Source: Pedobacter nototheniae
Lineage (GTDB): Bacteria > Bacteroidota > Bacteroidia > Sphingobacteriales > Sphingobacteriaceae
Length of the DNA stretch: 64,000 bases
Direction: 5' to 3'
Assembly: GCF_004335085.1 (NCBI RefSeq)
Contig: NZ_RQRS01000001.1
Coordinates: 372,001-436,000 of the forward strand
The notes below the pieces were generated by a model, which worked only from the letters and a program-made list of their open reading frames with translations, searched no databases and was not told where the DNA came from. Both the position numbers and the translations under genes were made by a program. Within the stretch, counting starts at the first letter, position 1. Every line of letters starts with the position of its first letter. Shown in pieces: positions 61,472 to 64,000 of this stretch.

Positions 61472-63358
61472 ATGAATATGAAAACTTTATATAAAAAAAT
61501 TGCACCTTTTTTGTGCGCTGCAATTTTACTTTCAGCAAATGGATGCAAAAAATCATATCTCGACTCAAACCTACTTTCTAAATTTGAACCTGAAACATCT
61601 TTAACAAGTGTTACAGCGATGAAAGCCGCACTTGCGGGAATGGCATCTAATGTACGAAGAGAATTTACCGGAGATATGGCTCCAATTGTCACCGAATCAA
61701 TTTTTTCGGAAGTTGCCGTTGATGGTACTACTGATAAAAGTACGCAGGCCCAGGATATGGATACCCGAGTTACACCTGATGGAAACCTTGATAATCCTGA
61801 TTTTAATAGAATAGGATTTTATTGGACAGAAGGTTTCAAAGGCATCCGGTACGCAAATACCGTCATTACTTATATAGATAATGTAACATTTAAAGATGCA
61901 GCCGAACGAAATTCAATTTTAGGATCAGCATATTTTTACCGTGCTTATTGGTATTACCGTTTGGTAAATCAGTTTGGAGATGTGCCATTAATCCTCAAAG
62001 ACCTTACTTCGCCAAAGCTTGATTATTATTCAACCAAACGTGAAGTAATCCTTAAAAAGATGCAAGAAGACCTTTTATTTGCAGAGCAGTGGGTAACTGA
62101 TAATGTTAATAGGGGCGAAGTAACTAAAGGAGCTGTTAGTCATTTGTTAACAAAAGTAAATTTATCTCTAGGCGATTTTGATGCCGCAATTACATCGGCA
62201 AATAATGTAATCAATGGTGGAAAGTACTCATTAATGAGAAACCGATTTGGTAGTACAGCCGGAGACGCCACGAAAAATGTAGTTTGGGATTTACATAGAA
62301 TGGATAATAAAGCAATTGCAACAAATAGAGAAGCTTTATTTCTTACTATTGATAGAGAAGCCCTTGCTGGATTCACAGATTTAGGTTCGCAGGTAATGCG
62401 TAATTGTGTGCCTGCATGGCATTTTGCAAATTTAAGAACCCCATCTGGATCAAACCCTGCAATTGTTGATGGAACAGGTGTTGAAATTCCACTTACTTTA
62501 ATGTATGGTAGAGGTATTGGCAGATATCGCGGCACACCGTATAGTACAAAGTATATTTGGACAGATGATACAGATTTTCGTCATGCACCAGGAATGTGGA
62601 TGAATATGACAGATTTGGTTTATAATAATCCAGCCCTCAAAAACTCAACAAATGCCACCGAAAAAGCTTTGTATGGTAAACCATTGGTTGATATGACACC
62701 AGCAAATATTAATAATATGTTCTTAAATAAAGGTTTGGATTCTATTCGTCACTTTTTTGGCTGGCCTCATTACAAAACCTTTATTAACTCTACTAATGCG
62801 TTGGCAATAGATAAATATTGGTCTCCACCGAGAGGAACAAATACAGATTGGTATATTTTCAGACTTGCAGAAACTTACCTATTAAGAGCGGAGGCGAACT
62901 ATTGGAAAGGAAATGTGGCTGCGGCAATGGCCGATATTAATGAAGTTAGATCAAGAGCGAATGCAAAAATTTTAACCGATGCATCAACCATTAACATCGG
63001 TACTATTTTAGATGAGCGAGCGAGAGAATTATATTATGAGGAACCTCGTAAAACGGAACTTACCAGAATTGCCTATATTTTTGCTATTACTGGCAAAACT
63101 GCTTATAACGGAAAAAGTTATGCATTAGCTAATTTTTCTGACAATAATTTTTTCTATGACCGAATTATTGAAAAAAATGATTTTTATAAAAATAAAGTAC
63201 CGACCATTTCAGGTGTAAACTATAAAATTTCGCCATACCACGTACTTTGGCCAGTACCTTCAACTGCTCAAAGGTTTAATACAAATGGCCATATCAACCA
63301 AAATAAAGGATATACAGGTTACGAAACTAATGTGGCGGCGCTGGATAAAATTCCTTAA
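61472..63358 (+). CDS. SusD/RagB-family surface lipoprotein
   Basis: This 628-residue protein begins MNMKTLYKKIAPFLCAAILLSANGCKKSYLDSN; the lipobox SANGC and the KKSYLDSN continuation are typical of SusD-type lipoproteins. RagB/SusD helical (TPR-like) segments follow (SILGSAYFYRAYWYYRLVNQFGDVPLIL; FRLAETYLLRAEANYWKGNVAAAMADINEVRSRANA; LDERARELYYEEPRKTELTRI). It starts 5 bp after susC, so the pair is one operon; a second ATG two codons on is equally possible. It binds the ligand for SusC. Confidence 0.95.
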   Translation: MNMKTLYKKIAPFLCAAILLSANGCKKSYLDSNLLSKFEPETSLTSVTAMKAALAGMASNVRREFTGDMAPIVTESIFSEVAVDGTTDKSTQAQDMDTRVTPDGNLDNPDFNRIGFYWTEGFKGIRYANTVITYIDNVTFKDAAERNSILGSAYFYRAYWYYRLVNQFGDVPLILKDLTSPKLDYYSTKREVILKKMQEDLLFAEQWVTDNVNRGEVTKGAVSHLLTKVNLSLGDFDAAITSANNVINGGKYSLMRNRFGSTAGDATKNVVWDLHRMDNKAIATNREALFLTIDREALAGFTDLGSQVMRNCVPAWHFANLRTPSGSNPAIVDGTGVEIPLTLMYGRGIGRYRGTPYSTKYIWTDDTDFRHAPGMWMNMTDLVYNNPALKNSTNATEKALYGKPLVDMTPANINNMFLNKGLDSIRHFFGWPHYKTFINSTNALAIDKYWSPPRGTNTDWYIFRLAETYLLRAEANYWKGNVAAAMADINEVRSRANAKILTDASTINIGTILDERARELYYEEPRKTELTRIAYIFAITGKTAYNGKSYALANFSDNNFFYDRIIEKNDFYKNKVPTISGVNYKISPYHVLWPVPSTAQRFNTNGHINQNKGYTGYETNVAALDKIP

Positions 63359-63374
63359 ATTAACTCAAATAATA

Positions 63375-63404
63375 AAAACGCGATGCAAAATTGTATCGCG
63401 TTTT
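63375..63404 (+). terminator. Terminator of the susC-susD operon
   Basis: AAAACGCGAT and ATCGCGTTTT form a perfect 10-bp stem with a 10-nt loop. Confidence 0.93.
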
Positions 63405-63881
63405 ATCCATTAGCTTGATTACGATCGTGTATTTTAAAACAAAATCAGCTTTCCAAAAGTTAAAAATATACTTGGCTTATAAAGAGATGAGTTATATCAA
63501 TGTTTCAAAATATAGAATAGATTTTGTTAAAAGATGTCACATTATCTGAGATTTCCTGTCAAATGTTGTAAATTGCATTAAGAAAAAGCAACAAATTGTC
63601 AGGTTATTGCTCTGTTATAATCCTTACAAAAAACCGACAATATGAATTTAATGTTGTGTTAACCTAAATTATCCTTTTTCAAAACCCATAAAAAGGCTTT
63701 TTACGTAAATGGAGTAGGTGCCTTAACTATATATTATTACTATTTTTATTGCATTGGTTTTTTGTTTATCTGCCTTTTATCCACTGATATGGCGCAATTG
63801 TTGATAAAATAAACAAAACAGCACGTTCGTTTTTATAAAGTTATTTTATAGATTAGTGGCGAGCTGTTTAAGAAAGGTATT
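63405..63881. other. Spacer between susD and clpC
   Basis: An AT-rich region of nearly 480 bp. No TAnnTTTG with a good TTG, no CtsR-type heptanucleotide repeat (GGTCAAA) and no small gene were found by eye. It must carry the clpC promoter, but I cannot place it. Confidence 0.4.
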
Positions 63882-64000
63882 ATGGAAGCAAAATTTTCAC
63901 CACAGGTTAAAGATGTAATCTCTTTTAGTAGAGAAGAGGCCTTGCGTTTAGGGCACGATTACATTGGTACCGAACATTTATTGTTGGGCCTCATCCGCGA
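63882..64000 (+). CDS. clpC: ClpC-type ATP-dependent protease ATPase, N-terminal fragment cut by the window edge
   Basis: The first 39 codons read [39 protein letters not shown], the start of the Clp N-domain (repeat 1) of ClpC/ClpA-like unfoldases, with the characteristic [15 protein letters not shown]. The gene continues beyond the window. ClpC works with ClpP in protein degradation. Confidence 0.9.
   Translation, partial: MEAKFSPQVKDVISFSREEALRLGHDYIGTEHLLLGLIR

Overview
The window is a chromosomal stretch of a Bacteroidota bacterium, most likely family Sphingobacteriaceae (Pedobacter-like). The evidence is the AT-rich DNA, SusC/SusD and other TonB-linked outer-membrane proteins, type IX secretion proteins (PorT-like, PorG-like), and many promoters of the Bacteroidota type (TAnnTTTG at -7). 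The genus is inferred from overall style, not from a marker gene. No rRNA, tRNA, CRISPR array, prophage or complete insertion sequence was seen.

Layout. 1-5.5 kb: start of an amino-acid permease (cut by the window edge), a Bcr/CflA-type exporter followed by a 41-bp tandem repeat array, an M3 peptidase, a UbiA-family prenyltransferase and the GTPase EngB. 5.6-8.5 kb: menG/ubiE overlapping a porT-like gene, then an SDR and a YqeY-like gene. 8.7-17.9 kb: an envelope cluster with a hydrolase, CBS-ACT protein, nadK, porG-like gene, uppS, bamA, two skp/ompH genes and murI. Between the skp genes lies an unlisted 52-codon gene for a double-glycine-leader, four-cysteine peptide. 18-25 kb: a minus-strand cluster of TonB receptor, DUF4876 lipoprotein, DUF6850 barrel and di-haem peroxidase, preceded by two Fur-family-like palindromes around its promoter. 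25-36 kb: mostly metabolism and transport (PurF-like protein, LysE exporter, thioredoxin-like protein, sugar MFS, dCMP deaminase, guaA, a binding-protein-like lipoprotein, an RsmB-like methyltransferase). 36-43.6 kb: MarC, two amino-acid permeases, a K+-dependent-type membrane pyrophosphatase and a radical SAM protein. 43.9-55 kb: amtB with a porin, several small or hypothetical genes, a GH20 hexosaminidase, a DEAD-box-family helicase, DUF1456 and a TonB-receptor-like protein. 55-56.2 kb: a gene-free, repeat-rich island. 56-64 kb: ettA, an isolated susC/susD pair and the start of clpC.

How the genes fit together. The 8.7-17.9 kb block joins undecaprenyl-diphosphate synthesis (uppS), outer-membrane protein assembly and chaperoning (bamA, skp) and peptidoglycan precursor supply (murI) with a type IX secretion component (porG-like); menG with the UbiA-family enzyme points to menaquinone synthesis. 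Most intergenic gaps end in clear intrinsic terminators, and in two places a terminator runs directly into the next promoter.

Most unusual content: (1) the GG-leader peptide gene; (2) one 41-bp repeat family forming arrays at two loci 54 kb apart; (3) a 158-159 bp hairpin-rich element in two copies, one of which interrupts the second array with a 7-bp flanking duplication; (4) the metalloregulator-like boxes in front of the TonB receptor/peroxidase cluster. Functions come from motifs and family knowledge read by eye; no database search was run.
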